DNA of 64,000 nt, from assembly GCA_021774735.1 (NCBI GenBank), contig JAJFIS010000046.1, forward strand, positions 83,795 to 147,794. The letters are read 5' to 3'. The position numbers were made by a program, and so were the translations under genes. The DNA comes from Alphaproteobacteria bacterium (GTDB lineage Bacteria > Pseudomonadota > Alphaproteobacteria > Sphingomonadales > Kordiimonadaceae). The notes below the pieces were generated by a model. The model was not told where the DNA came from. It saw nothing but the letters and a program-made list of their open reading frames with translations, and did not search any database. Below are positions 29,848-37,790 of the stretch, piece by piece. Numbering within the stretch: position 1 is the stretch's first letter; the number at the start of each line of letters is the position of its first letter.

Positions 29848-30057
29848 TTAGTCAAGCAACTGAAGGCTGCCAGCTGAAGAGCGACCACGGCGGTCTTCTT
29901 CCATTTCATAAGAAATTTTCTGGTTGTCTTTCAGGCCACTAAGACCCGCAGCTTCAACAGCAGAAATATGTACGAACACATCATTGCCGCCTTCATCAGG
30001 CTGGATGAAGCCAAAACCTTTTGTCGCGTTAAACCATTTAACGGTACCGTTTGCCAT
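29848..30057 (-). CDS. Cold-shock domain protein
   Basis: A 69-residue single-domain RNA/DNA-binding protein of the CspA family, acting as an RNA chaperone in the cytoplasm. RNP1 KGFGFIQ lies at 13-19 and RNP2 VFVHI at 27-31; the start MANGTVKWFNATKGFGFI is typical. The C-terminus (EEDRRGRSSAGSLQLLD) matches the alphaproteobacterial form. A GAGGA site lies nine bases before the ATG. About 250 bases separate it from tRNA-Val upstream, leaving room for a long leader such as many csp genes have; no clear promoter was found there. Confidence 0.96.
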   Translation of the reverse strand: MANGTVKWFNATKGFGFIQPDEGGNDVFVHISAVEAAGLSGLKDNQKISYEMEEDRRGRSSAGSLQLLD

Positions 30058-30312
30058 AGTATTAAATCCTCTTACGCGTGTTGATATATAGCCAGAAAAG
30101 TCGCGTAAGTGTGTATCTAGTCAGGCATTGCGTTTGCTGTTTTAAAAGAAACAACGCATCTTCTTTATCCCCAAGTTGCTGGTATGTAAAGAGGAATTTA
30201 CTTTTGCCATGGCCTAGAGGGCCTAAGATATAACGCATATTCACTTCAAATTGCACAAAAAAGCCTACGTGCAATGAACAATTTATAATGATCTATAAGG
30301 GAAAAGGAAGCG

Positions 30313-30388
30313 TGGTGGGCGATGACAGGCTCGAACTGCCGACCCTCTCGGTGTAAACGAGATGCTCTACCAACTGAGCTAATCGCCC
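30313..30388 (-). tRNA. tRNA-Val (TAC)
   Basis: Minus-strand cloverleaf: acceptor GGGCGAT/ATCGCCC, D-arm AGCTCAGTTGGTAGAGC, anticodon arm CTCGT-TTACACC-GAG with TAC, TFC arm with GTTCGAGCC, discriminator A and encoded CCA. Confidence 0.97.
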
Positions 30389-30406
30389 ACGCTTCGAACG
30401 TCGCGG

Positions 30407-30435
30407 TTTGTAGGATGAATGACGTGGTGTGTAAA
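30407..30435 (-). promoter_or_regulatory. Promoter of tRNA-Val
   Basis: Minus strand: TTTACA at 30430-30435, 17-base spacer, TACAAA at 30407-30412, placing the start about 12 bases upstream of the mature tRNA. Confidence 0.55.
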
Positions 30436-30472
30436 GCAAAAAATGTGCTTTATTATACTTTATCTTCAAAAG

Positions 30473-30509
30473 AAAAAAGCGACCGCAGTTTTATACTGCG
30501 ACCGCTTTT
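30473..30509 (-). terminator. Terminator of hupB
   Basis: Minus strand: a 15-bp stem (AAAAGCGGTCGCAGT with ACTGCGGTCGCTTTT, two wobbles) around a four-to-five-base loop, followed by T residues, 16 bases past the hupB stop. Confidence 0.9.
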
Positions 30510-30524
30510 CCAAAAAAGACTGAA

Positions 30525-30800
30525 TTAGCTGTTAACAGCGTCTTTCAATGCTTTACCAGCCTTAAATTTAGGCTGCTTAGATGCCGGAATAGCAATTGGC
30601 TCACCTGTGCGTGGGTTACGGCCAGTTGATGCCGCACGGTTAGCAACAGAATATGTGCCAAAGCCAACAAGACGCACTTCACCACCACCAGATAGCTCTC
30701 CGGTAATAGCAGAAAATACGGCGTCAACAGCTGAACCAGCGTCAGCTTTTGAAAGACCAGCGGATTCAGCAACACTTGCAATCAGATCGTTTTTATTCAA
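30525..30800 (-). CDS. hupB: DNA-binding protein HU
   Basis: A 91-residue nucleoid-associated protein that bends DNA as a dimer. The N-terminal helices ([20 protein letters not shown]) and the beta-arm region [24 protein letters not shown] with the Arg-Asn-Pro tip are complete. The start codon is TTG at 30800: no ATG or GTG is available in frame upstream, the resulting N-terminus aligns with HU, and a strong GAGGGGG lies five bases before it. A TTGACA promoter lies upstream and a strong terminator downstream, so it is monocistronic despite following lon. Confidence 0.95.
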   Translation of the reverse strand: MNKNDLIASVAESAGLSKADAGSAVDAVFSAITGELSGGGEVRLVGFGTYSVANRAASTGRNPRTGEPIAIPASKQPKFKAGKALKDAVNS

Positions 30801-30858
30801 GGTATCCCCCTCTAAGTTGTTGGGTTTGTTTGTAACATTATTATTAAAATGCGAAAGC

Positions 30859-30888
30859 AGTCTAATGCCAGAAAAATTGATCTGTCAA
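30859..30888 (-). promoter_or_regulatory. Promoter of hupB
   Basis: Minus strand: perfect TTGACA at 30883-30888, 18-base spacer, TAGACT at 30859-30864 (four of six). It lies directly behind the lon terminator, giving a leader of about 50 bases. Confidence 0.6.
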
Positions 30889-30891
30889 AGC

Positions 30892-30916
30892 AAAAAACCG
30901 CAGAAAGCTGCGGTTT
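30892..30916 (-). terminator. Terminator of lon
   Basis: Minus strand: AAACCGCA pairs with TGCGGTTT around a short loop and is followed by T residues, 45 bases past the lon stop and directly upstream of the hupB promoter. Confidence 0.85.
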
Positions 30917-30960
30917 AAGTGATTATTTTACTTGCTTTTTTCTTGAAGTTATAAAAGCGC

Positions 30961-33381
30961 CTAATGAGTCGTTAGTTTAGAGCCATTTTTATCGGCATCT
31001 GCAGCCACCACCTGCACCTCAGGTTCTTCTTCCCATTCAATGGCTTCGGTTGATTCTGTAAGGGCATGCCTGAGCACTTCACGGGCATCACTGACCGGAA
31101 TGATCGTCAATTCTTTTTTTACATTAACCGGTATCTCCGCGAGATCTTTTTCGTTCTCCTGCGGTATTAATACTGTTTTTATTCCGCCTCGAACTGCTGC
31201 AAGGAGCTTTTCTTTCAATCCGCCTATGGGTAAGACTCGGCCACGGAGGGTTACTTCTCCCGTCATTGCCAAATCTTTTCGCACTGGAATCCCTGTTAAA
31301 ATAGACACAATTGAGGTAACCATCGCCACACCAGCAGACGGTCCGTCCTTGGGTGTTGCTCCTTCTGGTACGTGAATATGAATATCCCGTTTTTCAAAAA
31401 TTGTCGGTTTAATACCAAACTCCGTGCAACGGCTATGTACAAAACTGCGGGCAGCTTGAATGGATTCTTTCATCACATCACCAAGCGTACCGGTTTGCTT
31501 AATCAACCCTTTACCAGGGACAGTAACAGCCTCAATAGCCAGTAATTCACCACCAACTTCGGTCCAAGCTAATCCTGTGGTTAAACCTATTTGGTCTTCT
31601 TCTTCAATTTCACCATAACGGAAACGCTTAACCCCCGCATAATTGCCAAGATTACGGGTTGTGACCTGAATTTTAGCTTTCGAGCCTTCTACAATCTCCT
31701 TAACGGCCTTGCGCAACAATTTTGCGAGAGCTCGCTCCAAGCTACGCACACCAGCTTCCCGGGTGTAATAGCGAATAAGGTCTCTTATCGCAGAATCAGA
31801 AATGGACCATTCACCCTTGCGTAAACCGTGGTCTTTTTGCAGTTTATCGATCAAATGGCGCTTGGCAATTTCAAGCTTTTCGTCCTCAGTATAGCCCGAT
31901 AATTGGATAATCTCCATCCGATCTAAAAGCGGTTGCGGCATACGAAGCGTATTGGCTGTTGTCACGAACATCACGTCAGACAAGTCGTAATCAATTTCCA
32001 AATAATGGTCGTTAAATTTACTGTTTTGTTCAGGGTCTAATACTTCCAGCAGCGCTGACGCTGGGTCGCCACGAAAATCCTGACCCATTTTGTCGATCTC
32101 ATCTAATAAAAATAAAGGATTAACCGACTTGGCTTTTTTCATATTTTGCATGATTTTGCCAGGCATGGAGCCAATATAAGTCCGTCGGTGGCCACGAATT
32201 TCAGCCTCATCGCGAACACCGCCCAATGAAAAACGAATGAAGTTACGGCCCGTCGCCCTAGCAATAGAACGGCCAAGGGATGTTTTACCAACACCCGGAG
32301 GGCCAACAAGACATAGAATGGGCCCCTTCAGCTTCTTAGTACGCTGTTGAACAGCTAAATATTCAATGATGCGCTCTTTTACTTTCTCAAGGCCATAATG
32401 GTCCATGTCTAAAACCAGCTCGGCTTCGCGGATATCCTTTTTCACACGGCTACGCTTGCCCCATGGAACCGACAGCATCCAATCAAGAAAATTACGTACA
32501 ACAGTGGCCTCAGCGGACATTGGGCTCATGGACTTAAGCTTTTTCAGCTCAGTCATGCATTTCTCTTTTGCTTCTTTCGAAAGGCGCGTTTCCTTGATTT
32601 TATCTTCAAGCTCTTGGGTTTCTTCCCGGCTATCATCGCCCTCACCTAATTCTTTTTGGATCGCCTTCATCTGCTCATTGAGATAATATTCCCGTTGAGT
32701 TTTCTCCATCTGACGCTTAACCCGGCCACGCAGTTTTTTCTCCACTTGCAAGACACCAATTTCGCCCTCCATATAGGAATATACTTGCTCTAAGCGTTTG
32801 CTAACAGATGTGACTTCTAGCAATTCCTGCTTGTCACCTACTTTAAGCGCTAGATGTGAAGCCACTGTATCGACCAAAGTTTCTACATCTTCAATTTGAT
32901 TGATGGTCACCAGCACTTCGGCTGGAATTTTCTTGTTCAACTTAATATAGGCCTCAAATTGCGCAATTACAGTGCGTGATAATGCTTCAAGCTCTGTTGC
33001 ATCGCAGTCCTCATCCATCAAAGGGATGGCGCTGGCTTCAAAATAATCATCGGTGCGGGTGAATTCCAACACCTCTGCCCTGTAACCACCCTCAACCAAT
33101 ACCTTGACAGTACCGTCCGGCAATTTCAAAAGCTGCATCACGGTGGCAACAGTGCCTATTGTATATACATCATCAGTATCCGGATCATCAATCGATGCAT
33201 CCTGCTGGGCTATGAGCAAAATTTGTTTGTCTTTAGACATCACTTCTTCAAGTGCGCGGACAGATTTTTCGCGACCAACAAACAGAGGCACTATCATATG
33301 TGGGAAAACAACAATATCCCGCAGTGGTAACACTGGCATAATCTGATTGTCGAGAAGGTTTTCGTTACTAATGTCAGACAT
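30961..33381 (-). CDS. lon: ATP-dependent protease Lon
   Basis: Cytoplasmic AAA+ serine protease that degrades misfolded and regulatory proteins. It has 806 residues. The N-terminal substrate domain starts with VLPLRDIVVFPHMIVPLFVGREKS; Walker A GPPGVGKTSLGRS lies near 358-370; Walker B is PLFLLDEIDKMG. The protease domain has the catalytic Ser in PKDGPSAGVAM and the catalytic Lys in KEKLLAAVRGGIKTV. The Ala/Asp-rich tail is variable. The ATG at 33381 is the natural start. It follows clpX in the conserved tig-clpP-clpX-lon-hupB order, but the clpX terminator means it has its own promoter, which I could not identify. Confidence 0.97.
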   Translation of the reverse strand: MSDISNENLLDNQIMPVLPLRDIVVFPHMIVPLFVGREKSVRALEEVMSKDKQILLIAQQDASIDDPDTDDVYTIGTVATVMQLLKLPDGTVKVLVEGGYRAEVLEFTRTDDYFEASAIPLMDEDCDATELEALSRTVIAQFEAYIKLNKKIPAEVLVTINQIEDVETLVDTVASHLALKVGDKQELLEVTSVSKRLEQVYSYMEGEIGVLQVEKKLRGRVKRQMEKTQREYYLNEQMKAIQKELGEGDDSREETQELEDKIKETRLSKEAKEKCMTELKKLKSMSPMSAEATVVRNFLDWMLSVPWGKRSRVKKDIREAELVLDMDHYGLEKVKERIIEYLAVQQRTKKLKGPILCLVGPPGVGKTSLGRSIARATGRNFIRFSLGGVRDEAEIRGHRRTYIGSMPGKIMQNMKKAKSVNPLFLLDEIDKMGQDFRGDPASALLEVLDPEQNSKFNDHYLEIDYDLSDVMFVTTANTLRMPQPLLDRMEIIQLSGYTEDEKLEIAKRHLIDKLQKDHGLRKGEWSISDSAIRDLIRYYTREAGVRSLERALAKLLRKAVKEIVEGSKAKIQVTTRNLGNYAGVKRFRYGEIEEEDQIGLTTGLAWTEVGGELLAIEAVTVPGKGLIKQTGTLGDVMKESIQAARSFVHSRCTEFGIKPTIFEKRDIHIHVPEGATPKDGPSAGVAMVTSIVSILTGIPVRKDLAMTGEVTLRGRVLPIGGLKEKLLAAVRGGIKTVLIPQENEKDLAEIPVNVKKELTIIPVSDAREVLRHALTESTEAIEWEEEPEVQVVAADADKNGSKLTTH

Positions 33382-33464
33382 GATACTCTACCCTAAATAT
33401 GGGAACTAATGACAATTGCCGTAAAACAATCTGTTACAGCATGCGCAGAACGCTTGCCTATGAT

Positions 33465-33489
33465 AAAAATGGGGGCCCGCCGCCCCCAA
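33465..33489 (-). terminator. Terminator of clpX
   Basis: Minus strand: TGGGGG pairs with CCCCCA around a GC-rich loop of six to eight bases, followed by TTTTT; it begins about 20 bases past the clpX stop codon. Confidence 0.8.
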
Positions 33490-33511
33490 CTTCAAGCGTT
33501 ATCATAAAAGC

Positions 33512-34771
33512 CTAAGCAGGCTGATCAACCTGCTCAGCACTTTCAGCATAGATAAGAAGCGGCGTTGCATCACCATCAACAACTTCAGCACTAATAACAA
33601 CCTCGGCCACACCTTCATTAGTTGGCAGGTCGAACATGGTGTCAAGCAAGGCGGTTTCCATAATAGACCGAAGACCACGTGCACCAGTTTTGCGTCTAAT
33701 GGCTTTTCGCGCCACCGCTATCAAAGCCTCATCGCTAAAGGTAAGTTTGACATCTTCCATGTCGAACAAACAACGATATTGCTTCATTAAAGCATTTTTG
33801 GGCTCAGTTAAAATTTCAACCAAGGCATCTTCATCCAAGTCCTCAAGTGTTGCCAAAACTGGCAAGCGTCCAACAAATTCAGGTATCAAACCAAATTTAA
33901 GCAGATCTTCAGGCTCAGAATCTTTAAACAAATCACCGGTACTGCGATCATCCGGCCCAATAACTTCTGCGCCGAAGCCGATGGACTTGCCCTGCAGGCG
34001 ATTAGAGATGATTTTATCTAGCCCCGCAAAAGCCCCACCACAGATGAAAAGTATATTTGTGGTATCAACTTGCAAAAACTCTTGCTGAGGATGCTTGCGT
34101 CCACCTTGGGGCGGCACACTAGCGACCGTACCCTCCATAATTTTCAAAAGCGCCTGCTGAACGCCTTCGCCTGATACATCCCGAGTAATGGAAGGGTTAT
34201 CAGCCTTGCGACTTATTTTATCAACTTCATCAATATAGACAATGCCGCGCTGCGCACGTTCAACGTTATAATCAGCCGACTGCAGAAGCTTCAAAATAAT
34301 ATTTTCAACATCTTCACCAACATAGCCCGCTTCGGTAAGCGTTGTGGCATCGGCCATGGTGAAGGGGACATCCAAAATACGAGCCAAGGTCTGCGCAAGC
34401 AATGTTTTACCGCAGCCGGTTGGGCCTGCCAGCAATATATTAGATTTGGCTAGTTCGACATCCGTATTACCAGAACTGGCATGGTTCAGGCGCTTATAAT
34501 GGTTATGTACGGCAACCGACAGAACCTTTTTCGCTTGCGCTTGGCCAATGACATAATCATTCAGCACTTCAAGAATTTCAAGTGGTGCAGGGACACCATC
34601 ACCGCCTTTAGAAACGGCTGACTTATTTTCTTCTTTAATGATGTCATTGCATAGCTCCACGCATTCATCGCAAATAAAGACCGTGGGGCCGGCGATAAGC
34701 TTCCGCACCTCATGCTGGCTTTTGCCGCAAAAGGAACAGTAAAGCGTGTTCTTATTCTCTTTGTCGCTCAA
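33512..34771 (-). CDS. clpX: ATP-dependent Clp protease ATP-binding subunit ClpX
   Basis: AAA+ unfoldase that feeds substrates to ClpP. It has 419 residues. The N-terminal zinc-binding domain has YCSFCGKSQ and [10 protein letters not shown] (about 11-41), Walker A is [12 protein letters not shown] near 120, Walker B is [10 protein letters not shown], and the pore and sensor motifs ([21 protein letters not shown]) are intact. The only usable start is TTG at 34771: an in-frame TGA lies three codons upstream and the next in-frame candidates fall inside the zinc domain. An AAGG lies about ten bases before it. It is 225 bases from clpP, so it may have its own promoter. Confidence 0.96.
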   Translation of the reverse strand: MSDKENKNTLYCSFCGKSQHEVRKLIAGPTVFICDECVELCNDIIKEENKSAVSKGGDGVPAPLEILEVLNDYVIGQAQAKKVLSVAVHNHYKRLNHASSGNTDVELAKSNILLAGPTGCGKTLLAQTLARILDVPFTMADATTLTEAGYVGEDVENIILKLLQSADYNVERAQRGIVYIDEVDKISRKADNPSITRDVSGEGVQQALLKIMEGTVASVPPQGGRKHPQQEFLQVDTTNILFICGGAFAGLDKIISNRLQGKSIGFGAEVIGPDDRSTGDLFKDSEPEDLLKFGLIPEFVGRLPVLATLEDLDEDALVEILTEPKNALMKQYRCLFDMEDVKLTFSDEALIAVARKAIRRKTGARGLRSIMETALLDTMFDLPTNEGVAEVVISAEVVDGDATPLLIYAESAEQVDQPA

Positions 34772-34996
34772 TTCAAATCAACCTTAATTCTTTTCATCTA
34801 CCATCGTAGACCGCTTAATTGGGCCTAGACAACATATAATCTACAGGAGAGCCTATTTTTGCTGCATTTGCGACAAAAAAGTACGCCCACGATGGGTAAA
34901 TATAGCCACAGACCCTCAATAGAAGATGAACAAAAGCATAAAAATTCACTTTTTTGCCCAAAATCGCTAACTTACTACATTATTTCGGCTAATTAC

Positions 34997-35623
34997 CTAT
35001 ATTTCTTCAGGAACAGCGCGCTTTTCAAAAATCTCATCGACCAAACCAAAGGCTAAAGCCTCGTCAGGTGACATGAAATTATCCCTGTCCATGGCTTTTT
35101 CCACATTCGCTAGCTTTTGCCCTGTATGAGATACATAAATTTGGTTCAGACGTTCACGGAGCTTTAAAATTTCACGGGCTTGGATTTCAATATCTGAAGC
35201 CTGACCCTGCGCCCCGCCGGATGGCTGATGGATCATAATGCGGCTATTTGGTAAGCTATAGCGCATGCCTTTTTCCCCAGCGGTGAGCAATAATGACCCC
35301 ATTGAACATGCCTGCCCCACACAAATGGTAGCAATCTTTGGCCGAATATATTGCATGGTATCATAAATCGACAGACCTGAGGTTACGACACCACCAGGCG
35401 AGTTGATGTAAAAGCTAATCTCTTTCTTAGGGTTTTCAGCTTCCAAAAACAAAAGCTGCGCCACAATCAGACTGGCGACTTGGTCATTAACCTGACCCGT
35501 TAGAAAGATGATGCGTTCTTTCAATAAACGAGAAAAAATATCATAAGAGCGTTCACCCCGGTTGGTTTGTTCAACCACCATCGGCACCAGAGTATTTGCG
35601 TATGTATCAAAAATATCAGTCAT
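34997..35623 (-). CDS. clpP: ATP-dependent Clp protease proteolytic subunit ClpP
   Basis: Serine peptidase that forms the 14-mer chamber of ClpXP/ClpAP. Catalytic Ser lies in [11 protein letters not shown], catalytic His in [10 protein letters not shown], and the Asp in the later helix region. With the ATG at 35623 ([20 protein letters not shown]) the protein has 208 residues, normal for the family. The frame is open ten codons further to a TTG, but the ATG has an AAGG eight bases upstream and gives the usual N-terminus. It lies behind the tig terminator with its own candidate heat-shock-type promoter. Confidence 0.96.
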   Translation of the reverse strand: MTDIFDTYANTLVPMVVEQTNRGERSYDIFSRLLKERIIFLTGQVNDQVASLIVAQLLFLEAENPKKEISFYINSPGGVVTSGLSIYDTMQYIRPKIATICVGQACSMGSLLLTAGEKGMRYSLPNSRIMIHQPSGGAQGQASDIEIQAREILKLRERLNQIYVSHTGQKLANVEKAMDRDNFMSPDEALAFGLVDEIFEKRAVPEEI

Positions 35624-35735
35624 AATTGTCGCCTTAAATATTTTGCCGGCCAAAACTTTTGCCCATCCATATAATGATAGTTAGCAAAGCTTAGGAGTTT
35701 GGGGAAGCAAAGAAATGATTAATAATAGAACCAGA

Positions 35736-35767
35736 CTATAATTAGCTCAGATTATACAAGTTTCAAG
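35736..35767 (-). promoter_or_regulatory. Candidate heat-shock (sigma32-type) promoter of clpP
   Basis: Minus strand: CTTG at 35764-35767, 18-base spacer, CTAATTATAG at 35736-35745. The alphaproteobacterial sigma32 consensus as I recall it is CTTG-N17/18-CYTATNTNNG; this site keeps CTTG, the spacing and most of the -10. A consensus TATAAT (35751-35756) also lies in the same stretch, so a sigma70 promoter is possible too. Confidence 0.4.
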
Positions 35768-35789
35768 AGTTGCAGAAGCTTTTACGAAC

Positions 35790-35817
35790 AAAAAAGGAGC
35801 TCATTTGAGCCCCTTTG
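35790..35817 (-). terminator. Terminator of tig
   Basis: Minus strand: AAAGGGGCTC and GAGCTCCTTT form a 10-bp stem with one wobble and a four-base loop, followed by T residues; it lies 44 bases past the tig stop and directly upstream of the clpP promoter. Confidence 0.85.
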
Positions 35818-35860
35818 TCTGATTAAGTCTGAACTAATATAAATTAAACAGGAAAGTCGA

Positions 35861-37396
35861 TTAAGCTTTTTTAGCTGCAGCTTTCTTAGGTGCCGCCTTT
35901 TTTGCTGGAGCCTTTTTCGCAGCAGGCTTTTTCGCAGCAGGCTTTTTTGCTGGAGCTTTTTTAGCTTCAATTTTCTTCGGTGCAGCTTTTTTGGTCGTTT
36001 TCTTTGGCGCGGCCTTCTTTGCTACTTTTTTCTTCGGCTTAACCTCTTCTTCTTCGTCCAGTTCTTGTACTGCTTTTTCAAGCATATCACGGCTAACGGT
36101 TTTATCGGTCAGGTCAGCCATTTCAAGGATGAAGTCCACGACCTTTTCTTCAAAGACAGGTGCGCGTAATTGCGCCTTAGCTTGGTCGTTGTTCTGGAAA
36201 TATTCGAAGACCTGCTGTTCTTGGCCTGGGAAACGGCGAGCTTCTTCAAAGATTTTGCGGTTCACTTCTTCTTCGCTAACTTGCACATTATTAACCACAC
36301 CAAGTTCACTTAGCAGCAAGCCAAGGCGTACACGGCGTTCAGCGATTGAACGGAATTCAGCCGCTTCATCTTCATCGGATGGTCCAGCTTGGTCCGCAAC
36401 TTCTTCTTCTGTTACTTCACCAGCTTGGATGGCATCGCGCTTAATCTGTTGCCAAATAGCGTTAAATTCCATGTCCACCATGCTAGCCGGCACATCGAAG
36501 CTATATTCATCAGCAAGCGCATCTAAAAGCGAGCGCTTCAACTTCGCACGGGTTAAGCCGCTATTTGCCGTTTCCAACTGCGTTTTGACCGTGTCTTTTA
36601 GACCTGCTAGGTCTTCTAGGCCAAAATTTTTCGCTAGTTCATCGTTAACTTTAGCCTCTGATGCTTTACGAACTTCATGCACTTTAACTTTAAAGACGGC
36701 TTCTTTGCCCGACAGGTCTTCTGATTGGTAATCTTCGGGGAAGGTCACCGTTACGTCTAATTCATCGTCCGCTTTAACACCGATAAGCTGCTCTTCGAAG
36801 CCTGGGATGAACTGACCAGAGCCCAATACAAGCTCGAACTCATCAGCTTTGCCACCATCAAAGGGAACCCCGCCTACGCTCCCTTCAAAGTCGATCAAAA
36901 CCGCATGGTCTATTTTTGCCTTAGTGGTCTTAGCTGCTTTGGTGAAAGTCTTTTGGTTAGAAGCCATATCCTTCAAGGCGACATCAATATCTTTGTCCGC
37001 AACTTCAGCGATCCAGCGTTCCATCTTCGGTGCTTTAAAACTAGACACATCAATTGTTGGTAAAATCTCTAACGAAACCGTGAAACTTAAATCTTTGCCG
37101 TCTTCATAATCACCAACACTAACATCGGGGCGAGTGGCAGGGCGCATGTCTTTATCAGCGAAAAGCTTCTCGGTGCTCTCGTTAACGGCTTCTTGCAAAA
37201 CTTGGCCCATGGCACGATCACCGTGCATACGCTTCAACAGCGAAAGAGGTGCTTTGCCAGGGCGGAAGCCCTTAATGCTGGCACTAGAGCGGAATTCTAT
37301 CAGTACTTTTTCAAGACGGTCATCAAGCTCTGAAGCCTCCACAACTACCTTATATTCGCGCTTCAAGCCTTCGCTTAACAATTCTTCACTTTGCAT
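35861..37396 (-). CDS. tig: Trigger factor with Lys/Ala/Pro-rich tail
   Basis: Ribosome-associated chaperone and peptidyl-prolyl isomerase. The ribosome-docking loop GFRPGKAP lies at 43-50. The FKBP-type domain (about 155-250) begins at DHAVLIDFEGSVGGVPFDGG, and the helical arm domain follows. The usual C-terminus is near residue 450; here a further stretch of about 60 residues (452-511) is almost purely Lys, Ala and Pro, closely resembling the tail on S2 in this window. The ATG at 37396 gives the standard MQ...LKREYKVVV start. tRNA-Leu lies 59 bases upstream with no visible terminator between, so both may come from one promoter. Confidence 0.96.
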   Translation of the reverse strand: MQSEELLSEGLKREYKVVVEASELDDRLEKVLIEFRSSASIKGFRPGKAPLSLLKRMHGDRAMGQVLQEAVNESTEKLFADKDMRPATRPDVSVGDYEDGKDLSFTVSLEILPTIDVSSFKAPKMERWIAEVADKDIDVALKDMASNQKTFTKAAKTTKAKIDHAVLIDFEGSVGGVPFDGGKADEFELVLGSGQFIPGFEEQLIGVKADDELDVTVTFPEDYQSEDLSGKEAVFKVKVHEVRKASEAKVNDELAKNFGLEDLAGLKDTVKTQLETANSGLTRAKLKRSLLDALADEYSFDVPASMVDMEFNAIWQQIKRDAIQAGEVTEEEVADQAGPSDEDEAAEFRSIAERRVRLGLLLSELGVVNNVQVSEEEVNRKIFEEARRFPGQEQQVFEYFQNNDQAKAQLRAPVFEEKVVDFILEMADLTDKTVSRDMLEKAVQELDEEEEVKPKKKVAKKAAPKKTTKKAAPKKIEAKKAPAKKPAAKKPAAKKAPAKKAAPKKAAAKKA

Positions 37397-37455
37397 TTGC
37401 CGTGCCTATCCAAAAATATATTTCAACGATTTGGTCGCGCTTCTTAACTTGTTTG

Positions 37456-37540
37456 TGGTGCGGGCGAAGGGACTTGAACCCCCACATCCGAAGATACCAG
37501 AACCTAAATCTGGCGCGTCTACCAATTTCGCCACGCCCGC
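37456..37540 (-). tRNA. tRNA-Leu (TAG)
   Basis: Minus-strand class II tRNA: acceptor GCGGGCG/CGCCCGC, D-arm TGGCGAAATTGGTAGACGC, anticodon arm CCAGA-TTTAGGT-TCTGG with TAG, a long variable arm (TATCTTCGGATGT region), TFC arm GGTTCAAGTCC, discriminator A and encoded CCA. Confidence 0.97.
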
Positions 37541-37549
37541 ACACAAGAG

Positions 37550-37578
37550 GTGAAAGTCACCCAAGACAAACAAGTCAA
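37550..37578 (-). promoter_or_regulatory. Promoter of tRNA-Leu (and possibly tig)
   Basis: Minus strand: TTGACT at 37573-37578, 17-base spacer, TTTCAC at 37550-37555. The -10 is weak but spacing and position match the other three tRNA promoters here. Confidence 0.5.
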
Positions 37579-37790
37579 TGATTGAGGCCTGCTTTGCCGA
37601 TCATATCATACATTCGGTGATCACACCTAGATAGATAAGAAAGCCTGAGCGCTCAAGCACGTCAAATTTCGACGCCGCTTATAACAGCACGGTGCGCCAG
37701 TACAAGATTTTTTTACGCATAATGCCGCAGAATATTAAAAATATGTTCGAAAGCGTTCAAATTAGCACAAAAACCACCAAATATCATCGC

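Noticed and set aside
30062..30274. A 70-codon minus-strand frame upstream of the cold-shock gene
   Set aside because: It lies in the probable leader of the cold-shock gene, with no good start and no resemblance to a family.
34859..35056. A 65-codon plus-strand frame between clpX and clpP
   Set aside because: Overlaps the end of clpP on the other strand, lacks a ribosome-binding site and resembles nothing.
35991..36731. A 246-codon plus-strand frame opposite trigger factor
   Set aside because: It is the complement of the tig coding sequence, Ser-rich because of the opposing codons, with no family resemblance.
37646..37655. Palindrome TGAGCGCTCA upstream of tRNA-Leu
   Set aside because: Too short and isolated to call an operator; no promoter element or second copy was found beside it.
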